Shown: in pieces, positions 18,095 to 28,448 of the stretch
Position numbering within the stretch: position 1 is the first letter of the stretch
Layout of the letters: every line of letters begins with the position of its first letter
From: Desulfobulbus sp.
Lineage (GTDB): Bacteria; Desulfobacterota; Desulfobulbia; Desulfobulbales; Desulfobulbaceae
DNA: 64,000 nt
Reading direction: 5' to 3'
NCBI RefSeq assembly: GCF_030824455.1
Contig: NZ_JAVBXR010000063.1
Span: 1-64,000 of the forward strand
Notes under the pieces: generated by a model
Database searches by the model: none
What the model saw: the letters and a program-made list of their open reading frames with translations, nothing else
Told to the model about the DNA's origin: nothing
Made by a program: the position numbers and the translations under genes

Positions 18095-18517
18095 TTACTC
18101 GCCAATCCCGGACGGGCTCGCATCGGTTTCCCGCAGGGACGCGAGGCGGGCGCTCATCTCGCGGAAAGCCTCGGCCAGCCGTTCGGGCTCGGCTGAAGAA
18201 ACCCAGGCAATGCGGAACCGCTCGCTCTCGTAGCCCAGGTCCTCCAGGGTGTCGGCGATCACCTCGGCCCGGGCCAGGGCCATTTCGTTGCCTCTGATGT
18301 AATGGCATTCGCCCAGGTGACAGCCGATGATCATTACTCCGTCGGCCCCCTTGTCGAGGGCGTGGATCACCATCTCCGGATGGACCATGCCCGAGCACAT
18401 CACCCGGATAATGCGGATCGAACCCGGATACTGCAGGCGGGAGATGCCGGCCAGATCGGCCGCCGCATACGAGCACCAGTTGCAGCAAAAGGCGATGATC
18501 TTGGCTTCGCGGCTCAT
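18095..18517 (-). CDS. mvhD: Methyl-viologen-reducing hydrogenase delta subunit (FlpD-like)
   Basis: 140 aa with the MvhD Cys pattern: CCNWCSYAAADLAG near the N-terminus, MCSGMV, and GCHLGECHY. It binds a [2Fe-2S] cluster and bridges the hydrogenase to HdrA. All cysteines are present as Cys codons (no UGA here). It starts inside the stop of hdrA (ATGA overlap), so the two are coupled. Confidence 0.95.
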   Translation of the reverse strand: MSREAKIIAFCCNWCSYAAADLAGISRLQYPGSIRIIRVMCSGMVHPEMVIHALDKGADGVMIIGCHLGECHYIRGNEMALARAEVIADTLEDLGYESERFRIAWVSSAEPERLAEAFREMSARLASLRETDASPSGIGE

Positions 18518-21500
18518 GCGTCCTCCTCAAGCACACAGCTCTGGTCCAGGGCCGCGTCAATCTGGGCTTCGATCTGGGCGTAGGTGAAGCCGGCCACGTC
18601 CACGCCCCGCTTCGGACAGGCCCCCTGGCAGATGCCGCATCCCTTGCACAACACCTGATCGACGTGCACGGTCTTGAGGGGATTGCCCTCGCCGTCCCGA
18701 TACTCGACCAGGGTGATCGCCTGATAGGGGCAGACGTCGATGCAGAGCCCGCAGCCGTCGCAGAGAACCGGATCAACCAGGGCGATGTTGGGCTCGAGGT
18801 TGATCTCCTTGCGGGCCAGGAGGCGTCCGGCCTTGGCGGCGGCGGCCAGAGCCTGGGAGATCGACTCCTCCAGCGGCTTGGGATAGTGGGCCAGCCCGGC
18901 GACAAAGACGCCGTCGACGTTGAACTCCACCGGCCGCAGCTTGACGTGGGCCTCCTGAAAAAAACCGTCGCTGTTGAGCGGCAGCTTGAACAGGGTGGCC
19001 AGATCCCCGGCCTCGGGGCTGGCCAGGGTGGCGGCGGCCAGGATAACCACATCGGCCCGAATTTCCAGGGGGCGATGGAGCACATGATCCCAAACCTCCA
19101 CCAGCACACCGTTGTCGGCCTTTTTGATCCGGGGCGGGCCGTGCATCTCGTAGTTGATGAACACAATGCCCAACTCCCGCGCCTGGTTGTAGATTCGTTC
19201 GCGCTGACCGTAGGTGCGGATCTCGCGATACAGGATGTAGATCTGGCGCGACGGCGCCTCCTTTTTCAGCTTGATGGCGCTCTGAATCGAATGGGTGCAG
19301 CAGGATTTCGAGCAGTAGGGTCGCTCCTGGTTGCGCGAACCCACGCACTGGATGAACACGAACGATTTACCGTTGGCCACCCGAGTTTCGTTGTGCATGT
19401 GCAGCTTGTCAAACTCAATCGAGGCCACCACCTTGGGAATTTTGCCGTACTCGAATTCCTCGGGGATATAGCGCTTGGCCCCGGTGGTGATAATCACCGC
19501 GCCGTGTTCAATCACCCGCTTGCGGTTGGCCCCGGTGCGAATGGTGGTAACGAAATTGCCCACATGGCCGCTGACCGCCAGCACCGTGCTGGTGTAGGCC
19601 ACCTCGATCAGCGGGTGCTGCTGCACCTCCTCCTTCAAGCCCTTGAGGTAGCGCGGCACATGCTCGCCGTTCCAGGTCTGGAAGAGATGGAGGGCGTTGC
19701 CGCCCAATTGGGTGGTCTTTTCAACCAAATGAATCTGAAACCCCTGCTGGGCCAGATTGAGCGCCGCGGTCATCCCGGCCACACCGCCGCCAATGACCAG
19801 CACCGAGGGCGCGATCGGGATGCGCAGCGGCTTGCGCGCCGTCAGGCTGCTCACCTTGGCCACCGCCATCCGGATCAGATCCTTGGCTTTGGCTGTGGCC
19901 ACCTCGGGCTGCTGGTTGTGGACCCAGGCGTTCTGATTGCGGATGTTGGCCATCTCAATCAGGTATTCGTTAATCCCGGCCGATTTGAGGGTTTTGCGAA
20001 ACAGCGGCTCATGGGTGCGGGGGGTGCAAGCGGCGATCACAATCCGGTTGAGGCCCTTGTCGCGAATCTCCTGCACCAGCAGGTCCTGAGTGTCCTGGGC
20101 GCAGGTGAACAGGTTGCGGGCCACATGCGCCACCTGCGGCAGGGTGGCGGCATAGGCGGCCACCTCCTCGACGTCGACCACCCCGGCAATGTTGGTGCCG
20201 CAATGGCAGACAAAAACGCCGATGCGCGGGGTCTGGCGGCGAACGTCCAGTTCCGGAGGCGGCGGCAGGGTGCGAGTGAGGGTGTGCCGGGCCGGGGCGA
20301 GCAGGGCTGAGACGCTGGCCGCCGCCGCCGAACCGCCGATCACCGACTGGGGGATGTCGCGCGGGCCGTTGAAAGCCCCGCAGGTGAACACGCCTCGCTT
20401 CGAGGTGTGCACCGGCATAAAGGCCGAGATCGAGGCAAAGCGGTCCGGAGTCATGTGGATGCCGATCTTCTCCGCCAGCTTGACCATCGAATCAGGGGTT
20501 TCCAGGCCCACCGACAGCACCACCAAGTCAACGGTCTCCTCGACCTGTTTGCCCTGGACGCTGATGTAGTGCAGGCGCAGATCGCCCTTGGTTCCCTTGG
20601 GCTCGACCCCGTGGATGCGCGAGCGAACGAACCGCACCCCGTATTCGTTTTTGGCCCGTTCAAAGTAGCGGTCAAATTCCTTGCCTGGGGTGCGCATGTC
20701 CATGTAAAAAATGGCGACGTCCAGTTCCGGATTGGCCTCTTTGACCGTCATCGCCTCCTTGATCGCGTACATGCAGCAGACCGCCGAACAGTATTCGTTG
20801 TTGCAGCGGTTCTTGTCGCGGCTGCCGATGCACTGGAGAAAGGCGATCCGCTTCACCGGTTTGCGGTCTGAGGGGCGGGTCAGCAGGCCGTCGGTGGGGC
20901 CGTTTGGCGACAGGTAGCGCTCGAACTGGAGCGAGGTGATCACGTTGGGATAGACCCCGTAGCCCCAGACCTTGGCCTTGGACGGATCAAAGGTCTGGAA
21001 GCCAAGCGCCATAACCACCGCGCCGATCTTGATTTCGTGATCCCGTTCCCGGTCGTTGAAGTTGATCGCCCCGGGCGGGCAGATCTCGGCGCAGACGCCG
21101 CATTTGTCCGGATTCTTCAGACGCAGGCAGGCCTGGGGGTCGATCTGGTACTTGAGCGGCACGGCCTGGGGATACTTGATGTAAATGGCCTTGCGTTTGG
21201 CAATGTTGGAGTTGAAGGAATCGTCGACGCTTTTAGGGCAACTGCCGCTGCACTGGCCGCAGGCGATGCACTTGGTCACATCGACATAACGGGGATATTC
21301 GCGCACCCGCACGGTGAAATTGCCCGCCCGGCCGGCAACGTCAAGCACGGTCGACAGGGTCATGATGCGGATATTGGGGTGCCGGCCGCATTCCACCAGT
21401 TTGGGGGCAATGATGCACATCGAGCAGTCGTTGGTGGGAAAGACCTTGTTGTACTGGGGCATGGCCCCGCCGATGGCCCCGGTTTTTTCCACCAGATAAA

Positions 21501-21597
21501 CGTAGTAGCCCGAATCGGCGAGGTCCAGGGCCGCCTGCATTCCGGAAATGCCGCCGCCCACCACCAGCGCCGCCCCGATTGTGGTCTGTTCAGCCAT
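18514..21597 (-). CDS. hdrA: HdrA-like flavin/Fe-S electron-bifurcation subunit, long form
   Basis: 1027 aa, longer than the ~650-aa methanogen HdrA. It carries two FAD-binding halves: VVGGGISGMQAALDLADSGY at the N-terminus and VIGGGVAGMTAALNLAQQGF near residue 600. After the first FAD motif comes the HdrA Cys cluster (NDCSMCIIAPKLVECGRHPN); then ferredoxin-type clusters (CIACGQCSGSCPKS; CGVCAEICPPG); a CHCGTNIAG segment; and two C-terminal [4Fe-4S] motifs (CDGCGLCIDVCP, CKGCGICQGACP). It should split hydrogenase electrons between ferredoxin and a higher-potential acceptor through HdrBC, by analogy with Mvh-Hdr. It overlaps the HdrBC gene by 8 bp and mvhD by 4 bp. Confidence 0.93.
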   Translation of the reverse strand: MAEQTTIGAALVVGGGISGMQAALDLADSGYYVYLVEKTGAIGGAMPQYNKVFPTNDCSMCIIAPKLVECGRHPNIRIMTLSTVLDVAGRAGNFTVRVREYPRYVDVTKCIACGQCSGSCPKSVDDSFNSNIAKRKAIYIKYPQAVPLKYQIDPQACLRLKNPDKCGVCAEICPPGAINFNDRERDHEIKIGAVVMALGFQTFDPSKAKVWGYGVYPNVITSLQFERYLSPNGPTDGLLTRPSDRKPVKRIAFLQCIGSRDKNRCNNEYCSAVCCMYAIKEAMTVKEANPELDVAIFYMDMRTPGKEFDRYFERAKNEYGVRFVRSRIHGVEPKGTKGDLRLHYISVQGKQVEETVDLVVLSVGLETPDSMVKLAEKIGIHMTPDRFASISAFMPVHTSKRGVFTCGAFNGPRDIPQSVIGGSAAAASVSALLAPARHTLTRTLPPPPELDVRRQTPRIGVFVCHCGTNIAGVVDVEEVAAYAATLPQVAHVARNLFTCAQDTQDLLVQEIRDKGLNRIVIAACTPRTHEPLFRKTLKSAGINEYLIEMANIRNQNAWVHNQQPEVATAKAKDLIRMAVAKVSSLTARKPLRIPIAPSVLVIGGGVAGMTAALNLAQQGFQIHLVEKTTQLGGNALHLFQTWNGEHVPRYLKGLKEEVQQHPLIEVAYTSTVLAVSGHVGNFVTTIRTGANRKRVIEHGAVIITTGAKRYIPEEFEYGKIPKVVASIEFDKLHMHNETRVANGKSFVFIQCVGSRNQERPYCSKSCCTHSIQSAIKLKKEAPSRQIYILYREIRTYGQRERIYNQARELGIVFINYEMHGPPRIKKADNGVLVEVWDHVLHRPLEIRADVVILAAATLASPEAGDLATLFKLPLNSDGFFQEAHVKLRPVEFNVDGVFVAGLAHYPKPLEESISQALAAAAKAGRLLARKEINLEPNIALVDPVLCDGCGLCIDVCPYQAITLVEYRDGEGNPLKTVHVDQVLCKGCGICQGACPKRGVDVAGFTYAQIEAQIDAALDQSCVLEEDA

Positions 21598-23068
21598 GCC
21601 GAACCTCCCCGCCGCCCTGCGGCGCCATGACCAGGGAATTGGCCACCAACTCCCACAAAAATTGCACCTCGATGTTGAGGTTGAATTCGCGATTGAGCGA
21701 GGTCTGCAGCTGATCGCGGCAGTTCTGGCAGGAGGTGACCACCAGTTTGGCCCCGGATTCGCTGATCTGGCGGGCCTTGATCCGGCCGTGAAAAACCCGC
21801 TCAGCCCAGAACGGGCTGGCCCAGGCCCCGCCGCCGGCCCCGCAGCAGTAGTTCTCTTCCCGGTCCGGCGCCAGGTCGACGTACTGCGGGCAGCAGGCGC
21901 GGGTCAAGGCGCGCGGTTCGTCGAAATAGCCGTGGCCAAAGGTTTTCAGCGACTTGCGGCCGTAATTGCAGGAGTCGTGGAAGGTGGCTAGTCGGGTGTG
22001 AACGCTCGGGTCCAGGGTGATTCGCCCTTCGGCAAGGTATTCAAGCAGCAGGTCAAACACCGTGTAAACCTTGAACTGCTGCAGGGATTCGGGAAACCAG
22101 CGCTCCAGGGCGTAGCGGGTGGCGTAGTAGGCGTGTCCGCACTCGGGCAGGAGCAGGGCCTTGCAGTTGAGCCGCTCGATGTTGTCGATGATCCGCTTGA
22201 CAATGGTGCGCATGGCGCTGTAATCGCCGGAGTGCAGCCCCCAGTTGACGCCCTCCCAGTACTCGGAGGAGATGGTCCAGGACTCGCCGGCGGCGTGAAA
22301 GATCTTCCACCACCATTTGAGGCTGTCGGGTTCGGCAAAGGGCTGCTTGGAGTTGACGGTCACCAGCATCCGGGCCCCGCGCACGTCAATCGGGGTGGCA
22401 AAGCCTGGACAGGAAGAGCCGGCCAGTTCTTCGCCCAACTCTTTCAGCAGGATGAGGAAATCGTCTTTGGGGATGCCCAGATTGTTGCCCTTTTCCAGGC
22501 AGGTGACCACCCCCTTTTGGATCGCCGGCGGCACCTTGTCGCGCTCCCGGCGGGAACGGATGCGCCGCATCAGCTGCAGGATCTCGACGTTCATCGGGCA
22601 GACCACCTCGCACTTGCCGCACATGGTGCACTTCCACGGCCAGTCGCTCTCCACCAGCTCCTCGTCCAGGCCGAGAAAGGCCATCCGCACGATTTTGCGC
22701 GGGTCCAGATCGTCGACCCCGGAGATTGGGCAGGCCCCGGCGCAGGAGCCGCAGGCGAGACAGACGTCGGCCAGGGCGGGCGCGGTGTAGAGCGGGTTGA
22801 CCTTGGCCTCAAGCCGCACCGCAGCCGGGACGGCGCCGTTGCTTCTTGGCGCCGGGGCCGCTTCGCCGACTGTGGCCGGGTCCGGCCCGATGCGCGGTTC
22901 GCGGCCGTACTTGTCGCACAGCCGTTTGTAATCCTCCCACTGAATCAGGTAACGGCGGCCCGGACCCTCCTGGGCCGGGAGCACGCCGGAATTGATCCAG
23001 TTGCGGATGGTGTTGCGATGGACCCCGAATTCTTCGGCCAAATCATTGACCTTGGCCTCATAGATCAT
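21590..23068 (-). CDS. HTH-fused HdrC/HdrB-like iron-sulfur protein
   Basis: 492 aa, an unusual fusion. Residues 1-55 form a MerR/excisionase-type HTH (VNDLAEEFGVHRNTIRNWIN). Residues about 100-160 hold two HdrC-like [4Fe-4S] motifs (CLACGSCAGACP, CTMCGKCEVVCP). The C-terminal half is HdrB/HdrD-like with one intact CCG cysteine-rich domain (HDSC, NYCCGAGGG, SCQNC). A degenerate first copy (LLPECGHAYY) has Glu replacing a Cys. It would receive electrons from HdrA and reduce a disulfide-type acceptor; the real acceptor (for example a DsrC-like protein) is not shown. Its start overlaps the protease stop by 4 bp. Confidence 0.85.
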   Translation of the reverse strand: MIYEAKVNDLAEEFGVHRNTIRNWINSGVLPAQEGPGRRYLIQWEDYKRLCDKYGREPRIGPDPATVGEAAPAPRSNGAVPAAVRLEAKVNPLYTAPALADVCLACGSCAGACPISGVDDLDPRKIVRMAFLGLDEELVESDWPWKCTMCGKCEVVCPMNVEILQLMRRIRSRRERDKVPPAIQKGVVTCLEKGNNLGIPKDDFLILLKELGEELAGSSCPGFATPIDVRGARMLVTVNSKQPFAEPDSLKWWWKIFHAAGESWTISSEYWEGVNWGLHSGDYSAMRTIVKRIIDNIERLNCKALLLPECGHAYYATRYALERWFPESLQQFKVYTVFDLLLEYLAEGRITLDPSVHTRLATFHDSCNYGRKSLKTFGHGYFDEPRALTRACCPQYVDLAPDREENYCCGAGGGAWASPFWAERVFHGRIKARQISESGAKLVVTSCQNCRDQLQTSLNREFNLNIEVQFLWELVANSLVMAPQGGGEVRHG

Positions 23069-23649
23069 GGCGTGGTTGCCTCCACAGTGGTCGCGGTGGT
23101 AAAAGAAACGGCGTGCGGCGCACTCATTCGCGCAATCAGCTGCGTAATCCGCGCCGAGGCCTCAAGGACCGCAGCACGCATCAGCGGCGACAGGCCCGGC
23201 GCCACCTGCTCGGGCAGTGCCGCGGTCTGGGCGAGCAGCAGCACCACCTCAATCCCGGTTTCCGCCTGAAGCTCGGCCAACAGATTGACCGTGGGAAACT
23301 GGTGCAGGGAAAAATCGTGGATCTTGGCCGCCGGCAACTCCGCCGGCCCGCATTGCCGCACCTGGCCGGGCTGGCCGCCTTCAATGTTGCCGGCGTCGAC
23401 CACAATCAACATCTGCGGCCGCAGCGACGGCAGCATCAGATAATCAAGCAGGTGTTCGCGGATGGATGTGCCGACGTCCAGCGCCAGCACCGACGACGGC
23501 AGCTCGGATTGGAGCAACTGCTCGATAACCGCCGGCCCGAAACCGTCGTCGCCGAGCAGGACGTTGCCGCAGCCGAAAACGGCCACGGTCGGCGGCCCAG
23601 CCAAGGATTGCGTGTTGTGCGAGATATGCATATTGTGGCAACATGCCAT
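23065..23649 (-). CDS. Hydrogenase maturation protease (HyaD/FrhD family, M52)
   Basis: 194 aa. Core motifs are VFGCGNVLLGDDGFGPAVIE (Asp is a nickel-sensing ligand), a central VVDAGN and the His in KIHDFSLHQFPT. M52 peptidases clip the C-terminal peptide of the large subunit after Ni insertion. Here the substrate is presumably MvhA, cut after His458. It is first in the hydrogenase gene train, preceded by AAGGGGCG, and shares a 116-bp divergent intergenic region with the PAS-LuxR gene. Confidence 0.92.
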   Translation of the reverse strand: MACCHNMHISHNTQSLAGPPTVAVFGCGNVLLGDDGFGPAVIEQLLQSELPSSVLALDVGTSIREHLLDYLMLPSLRPQMLIVVDAGNIEGGQPGQVRQCGPAELPAAKIHDFSLHQFPTVNLLAELQAETGIEVVLLLAQTAALPEQVAPGLSPLMRAAVLEASARITQLIARMSAPHAVSFTTATTVEATTP

Positions 23650-23765
23650 CTTTCGCCCCTTTTACGCAAGGGCAAAATGAAGCGCCGTTCAATCCGTAGA
23701 GCGGGATTATGCCCGATGGAACGGGCGACTGCGCGGAACAAACGAAACGCCCCAGGAGGAACGCC

Positions 23766-24620
23766 ATGGCGGGAGAGGAAATGTACCGGGTGATTGTCGA
23801 TTCGTTGTCCGCCCATGTGGCGGTGCTGGACGATTCCGGCGTCATCGTCGAGACCAACCGGGCCTGGCAGCAGTTTGCCCGGGAAAACGGCATGCGCGAA
23901 CCAGTGGACTGCGTCGGGATCAACTACCTGTCGACCTGCGAGACCGGCGCCTGCGACGCGGGCGACAGCCGGTTGATCCACCGGGCCATCCGCCAGGTGC
24001 TCGCCGGCGAGCTTGAGGAATTCCTCACCCAGTATCCGTGCCACTCGCCCAGCGAGCAGCGGTGGTACAGCCTGCGGGTGGTCCCCTACCGCGACCGGCA
24101 AACCCGGCGGGTGATTGTCGCCCACGAGAACATCACGCCGATCATGCTGGCTCAGGAAAAATTGCGGGTGCAGGAGGAGGAATTACAGCGAAAAACGGAA
24201 AAACTGGAGGAGACCAACATTGCCCTCAAGGTGCTGCTGGAACATCGGCAGCGCGACCGCGAACAACTGGAAGAACGGGTGGTGGCCAACATCCGGGAAC
24301 TGGCCCTACCCTATCTGGAAAAAGCGCGGGACAGTGCGCTTGAGCCGCGACAACGGACCCTGATCGACATTGCACTCAATCATCTCGGCGACGTTGTTTC
24401 GCCCTTTCTCAACCGCCTCTCCACCGTCAACCTACTGCTGACGCCCCAGGAAATCGAGGTGGCGACCCTGGTGCGCCAGGGCAAGAGCAGTCAGGAAATC
24501 GCCGACGTACTCGGGGTGGCGCTGGCCACGGTCAGCTTCCACCGCAAAAAACTGCGGCGCAAGTTGGGTTTGAGCAGAAACGGCCGCAACCTGCGCACCT
24601 ACCTGCTCAGCCTGCAGTAG
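23766..24620 (+). CDS. PAS-domain LuxR-type transcriptional regulator
   Basis: 284 aa from the ATG at 23766, which has a strong Shine-Dalgarno (AGGAGGAACGCC); an upstream in-frame ATG lacks one. Residues about 5-125 form a PAS domain, followed by a coiled coil (about 125-190). A C-terminal LuxR HTH follows (LLTPQEIEVATLVRQGKSSQ and SFHRKKLRRKLGL). Several cysteines in the PAS region (CVGINYLSTCETGACDAG) could bind a cofactor, but that is speculative. It is divergent from the hydrogenase train and may regulate it. It converges with the hybrid kinase, with ends overlapping by 14 bp. Confidence 0.85.
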   Translation: MAGEEMYRVIVDSLSAHVAVLDDSGVIVETNRAWQQFARENGMREPVDCVGINYLSTCETGACDAGDSRLIHRAIRQVLAGELEEFLTQYPCHSPSEQRWYSLRVVPYRDRQTRRVIVAHENITPIMLAQEKLRVQEEELQRKTEKLEETNIALKVLLEHRQRDREQLEERVVANIRELALPYLEKARDSALEPRQRTLIDIALNHLGDVVSPFLNRLSTVNLLLTPQEIEVATLVRQGKSSQEIADVLGVALATVSFHRKKLRRKLGLSRNGRNLRTYLLSLQ

Positions 24621-27600
24621 CCGCCCCGTCCCCGTCCAGGGCCCGGCGCACCGCCCTGGCGAGGATGGCCAGGGAAACCGGCTTGGCCAGGAAGTCGCGC
24701 ACGCCTTCGGCCTTGGCCCCGGCCTCGTCGATGCTCTCGGTGTAGCCGGTGCAGATGATGATCGGCTGGTCCGGCCGCAGGGCCAGCATGGCCCGGGCAA
24801 TGGCCATGCCGGTGAACCGGGGCATGGTCATGTCGGTGATCACCAGATCAAACAGCGACGGATCGCGGGTGTAGGCCTCAAAGGCCTTGGAGCTGTCGGT
24901 GAAGACCTCGACGCTGTAGCCCAGCTTGCTCAGCATCCTCCCCAACACCATGGCCACGGCCGATTCGTCGTCGACAATCAACACCGTCTCCTCGCCTCTG
25001 GGCAGTTCCTGTTGCTCGTCAGGGTTTTCCTCAACCGCCTGGTGTTGAAACTCGGGCAGATAGACCGCAAAAGCCGTTCCTTCGCCGGGCCGGCTGTCCA
25101 CAGTGATCGCGCCCCGATGGGCGGCGACAATCCCCTGCACCACGGCCAGCCCCAGGCCGGTGCCCTCGCCTTCGCCCTTGGTGGTGAAAAAAGGATCAAA
25201 GATTTTGTCGACGATGTCCTGGGGAATGCCCGCACCCGTGTCCGTGACGCTGAGCCGCAGATAGGGGCCGCCGGGCAGATCCTGCAATTCCCGCCGCCGC
25301 GGTTCGCTGTTCAGATGCACCTGCTGCAAGGCGATCTGCAGCTCGCCGCCCTCTTTCATGGCGTGGAGGGCGTTGGTGCAGAGATTCATCAACACCTGAT
25401 GGATCTGCGAGGGGTCGGCCAGCACCACGTTGTCGATCACAGAAATCTGGGCGGTGATGTGGATGGTGGAAGGAAAGGAGGAATGCAGCATTTTGACCAC
25501 TTCCTTGACGATCAAATGCAGCTTCAGGGGTTGAAAATGCTCTTCCGACTGATGACAAAAGGAGAGAATCTGCTTGACCAAGTCCCGCGCCCGCAGCCCG
25601 GCCTTCTGGATCTGGAGCACGTCGCGCTTGACCCGTGAACCGCTCTCGCCGAGTTCGTCCAGGGCCATGGTCGCATAACCGAGGATCACGGAGAGGATGT
25701 TGTTGAAATCGTGGGCCACGCCGCCGGCAAGCAAGCCGATGGCCTCCATCTTCTGCATCTGGCGCAATTTGAGCTCCGATTCCTTGCGGTCGGTGTTGTC
25801 AAAGGCCACCTGCATCCGCACCATCTTGCCGCCCAGCCAACGCACCGCCCGGTCATAGTTGACGTACCAGCGGCCGGTGACCGGGTTGAGCCGCTCCCAC
25901 TGACGCACCGGGCCGGGCTCGCCGTTTTCGTCAAGCAACTGATCGTTGGTGCAAAAATCGCACGGCTGATCCTGATTCTGAAAGGCACGGTAACAGGGCT
26001 CGTGCAACGCGCCTTCGCCAAACAGCTCCTGCATCTTGCGGTTGACGAACAACACCTGATGCGTCTCCATGTCGGCAACAAAGATCTGGGCCTCGATGCT
26101 GTCGAGAATGGTCAAGAGTTGCCGGTGCGATTCGGCAATCCGCTCGGCGGTGGTCCGCTGTTCGGTGATGTCGGTGGCAAAGCCTTCGATCCGGATCAGG
26201 TTGGAATTGCGGCCCGCCACGCCCGTGCCCCGCTCAAGAACGATCCGTTCCCGCCCGTCGACCGCCCGCAGCCGATACTCCACCTCATAAGCGCGGTTGT
26301 CCGCCAAGGCTTGGCGCACCGTGGCCAGCACCCGGGCGCGATCATCCGGATGGATCCGGGCTGCAAGCGAAGCAGCAGCCAACTCCTTGGCTGAACATCC
26401 GGTCAATTCCAGACACCCGTCGCTGGCAAACCGGAGGGTGCGCTCCTCGTTGTCTTCAACGCTGAAGGCCATGCCCGGCAGGTTGCTGATCAGGGCGTTG
26501 AGGGTGCGCCGCGATTCCCGCTGCTCCTCGCCGATCCGTTTCTGTTCGACCAGATCCCAGGCCAGATCGGCAAACTGCCGCACCAACGCCGCGTCCTCCT
26601 CGGTGTAGTCGCGTGCCTTGTTGCCGACCCCGAGAACGGCGACCACGGCGCCGCCGCGAACTATCGGCGTGACCAGTTCGCGCACGATCTCGACGTGCCC
26701 CTCGGGCATGCCGCGCTTATTGGCCAGTGCGGCGTAATCGTTGTGGATCACCGTTGTCCGTTGGCGCAGGCAGTCCAGCCAGACGCCGCCCTTTTCAATG
26801 GGATAGACGGCGCCGCTTTTGCCGTCGATCCGGCAGTAGCGGTCAAGCGTGGCCGAAGACCACCCCTGCAGGGACAGCATCCCCTGGGCCTCGTCGACAA
26901 AATGATAGAAGCCGATGGGGCTGCCGGTGAGTTCGCCCACCTTGTCCAGGGTGCGCCGCAACAGTTGCGTCAAGGTCCAGCGGTGGGTGTTCTCCAGCAA
27001 AAAGAGTTGCGCCTGACGGCTTTGCCGCTGACGAATCCGGTCGGTGACGTCGTTGAAGGTCAGGATCACCTGATAGGGCGCGGTCTCGCCATCCTGAAAA
27101 TGGGGGGTCACATTGGCAATGATCCAGACGTCGCGGCCCGACGAGGAATTGCGCACCAAGAACATTGCCCCGGTTTCGGGGAGTCCGGCGACAAAACAGC
27201 GCGTGATCGGGTCGGTTTCCCGGACCGTCTGACAGCCTTCGCTGTCGACCGGCGTCCACAGTTCGCCCCGGAGCAGCCGCTGCTGAATCTCCGCCGTAGC
27301 AGAACACCCCAAAATTCGCTCGGCCGCTGAATTCGCCCGCAAAATTTCATGGGCCGCCCTGAAGTAGATCACCCCTTCCTGCATGGATGCAAACAGGGCG
27401 TGGTACTGCGCCTCTGACTGGCGCAGCGAATCTTGCTGCGCCAACTGCGCGGTGACGTCCAGCAACAGGATCAAGGTCGCTGTTTGCGGCGGAGCGCCGA
27501 ACGGAATCGGGGTCAGCGACATCTCGAACCAGCGGCTGCCGGAACCGGAATTGAGCACCAGCTGTTGGTGCAGCGATTCGCCGTCGACGACAACCCGCCG

Positions 27601-27882
27601 GAGCTCGGTCAACACGGTTTCGGCTTGAGCAAGGGGAAAGATGTCGACAACCGAGCGACCCACGACGCCGGACGCGCCGTCGGCAAAAAAATCCAGGGCG
27701 GGTTGATTGGCAAAGAGCAGCATCCCGGCTGCGTCCGCCACCAGCAGCAGCTCTTGCACCGGTTGCGGCATCCGCTGCGCCTGAAGCGGATCGCCGGCAG
27801 GTGCTGTGCCTGCGCCCAGCCCAAGCAGTTGCTCCAGCTGCGCAACCTTGCGTTCCAATTCCTCATACGAAGGGGTGTGCAT
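24607..27882 (-). CDS. Soluble hybrid histidine kinase (PAS-PAS-GAF-PAS-PAS-HisKA-HATPase-REC)
   Basis: 1091 aa without membrane spans. N-terminal coiled coil (about 5-22), then PAS domains (about 40-150 and 160-290), a GAF domain of the GAF_2 type (about 300-455, [20 protein letters not shown]), and two more PAS domains (about 470-720). The kinase core has [18 protein letters not shown], with the phospho-His in AHDFNN, and [15 protein letters not shown]. The C-terminal receiver has phospho-Asp in LVITDMTMP. The start has a GGAGG Shine-Dalgarno. The input is unknown; possible partners are the convergent LuxR regulator or the adjacent chemosensory genes. Confidence 0.9.
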   Translation of the reverse strand: MHTPSYEELERKVAQLEQLLGLGAGTAPAGDPLQAQRMPQPVQELLLVADAAGMLLFANQPALDFFADGASGVVGRSVVDIFPLAQAETVLTELRRVVVDGESLHQQLVLNSGSGSRWFEMSLTPIPFGAPPQTATLILLLDVTAQLAQQDSLRQSEAQYHALFASMQEGVIYFRAAHEILRANSAAERILGCSATAEIQQRLLRGELWTPVDSEGCQTVRETDPITRCFVAGLPETGAMFLVRNSSSGRDVWIIANVTPHFQDGETAPYQVILTFNDVTDRIRQRQSRQAQLFLLENTHRWTLTQLLRRTLDKVGELTGSPIGFYHFVDEAQGMLSLQGWSSATLDRYCRIDGKSGAVYPIEKGGVWLDCLRQRTTVIHNDYAALANKRGMPEGHVEIVRELVTPIVRGGAVVAVLGVGNKARDYTEEDAALVRQFADLAWDLVEQKRIGEEQRESRRTLNALISNLPGMAFSVEDNEERTLRFASDGCLELTGCSAKELAAASLAARIHPDDRARVLATVRQALADNRAYEVEYRLRAVDGRERIVLERGTGVAGRNSNLIRIEGFATDITEQRTTAERIAESHRQLLTILDSIEAQIFVADMETHQVLFVNRKMQELFGEGALHEPCYRAFQNQDQPCDFCTNDQLLDENGEPGPVRQWERLNPVTGRWYVNYDRAVRWLGGKMVRMQVAFDNTDRKESELKLRQMQKMEAIGLLAGGVAHDFNNILSVILGYATMALDELGESGSRVKRDVLQIQKAGLRARDLVKQILSFCHQSEEHFQPLKLHLIVKEVVKMLHSSFPSTIHITAQISVIDNVVLADPSQIHQVLMNLCTNALHAMKEGGELQIALQQVHLNSEPRRRELQDLPGGPYLRLSVTDTGAGIPQDIVDKIFDPFFTTKGEGEGTGLGLAVVQGIVAAHRGAITVDSRPGEGTAFAVYLPEFQHQAVEENPDEQQELPRGEETVLIVDDESAVAMVLGRMLSKLGYSVEVFTDSSKAFEAYTRDPSLFDLVITDMTMPRFTGMAIARAMLALRPDQPIIICTGYTESIDEAGAKAEGVRDFLAKPVSLAILARAVRRALDGDGAATAG

Positions 27883-28448
27883 AGATCCTCCAGAGGGATG
27901 CTTGTGAGGCTGAAAGCCAGTCCTGGCGGTCCTAGCCGCCCCGACCGTGATGTACGTTCACCAGCATTATACGCCACGCTTTGCAACGGGTCAAATGGGC
28001 CTACCGGAGGCAGGGCGTCGTTGCCCGATCAACAGAACCCTGCTCCAAGCAGCCCGAGCAGCGCCTTTAAAACCATACATGTTCACTTTTGTTTACACTA
28101 CCCCTGTCTGATTCTACTTTTGTAGACACAGGCGCAAAGCCCGGTTCCCTTGTCCAATCTATCTGGGGGAAAAAATAGAAAATGGCGCCAATATCTTGAT
28201 ATAAAGAAAAATTTGACAAACAACAGCTCTGGCGCCATCCTTTGAGCAGTTCCTGAACATGTACCACCCGCGTAAACCCAAGGGCTGCCCATGGGAGCGC
28301 AGGCGGCTTCCTGTCCACTATTCGAGACATATCCCGAATCGTATTGCCCGATCACCTGGTCAAGGCCAGTGTGCACCCCCAGACAATACACTGAAACAAA
28401 AGTATAAAATCAGTATTTTGCAACACGGCCAGGTGTGGCAAGGATGAT
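27883..28448. other. Long intergenic region upstream of the chemosensory operon
   Basis: No gene supported. Notable is a 9-bp inverted repeat ATGGCGCCA (28182-28190) / TGGCGCCAT (28230-28238), each half itself palindromic (GGCGCC). They flank an AT-rich 39-bp stretch that contains TTGACA at 28213-28218. This looks like a promoter with two operator half-sites, function unknown. Confidence 0.4.

Noticed and set aside
18084-19166. Upstream extension of the hydrogenase small subunit frame
   Set aside because: It is an out-of-frame reading of mvhD and hdrA; the family N-terminus begins at 18083.
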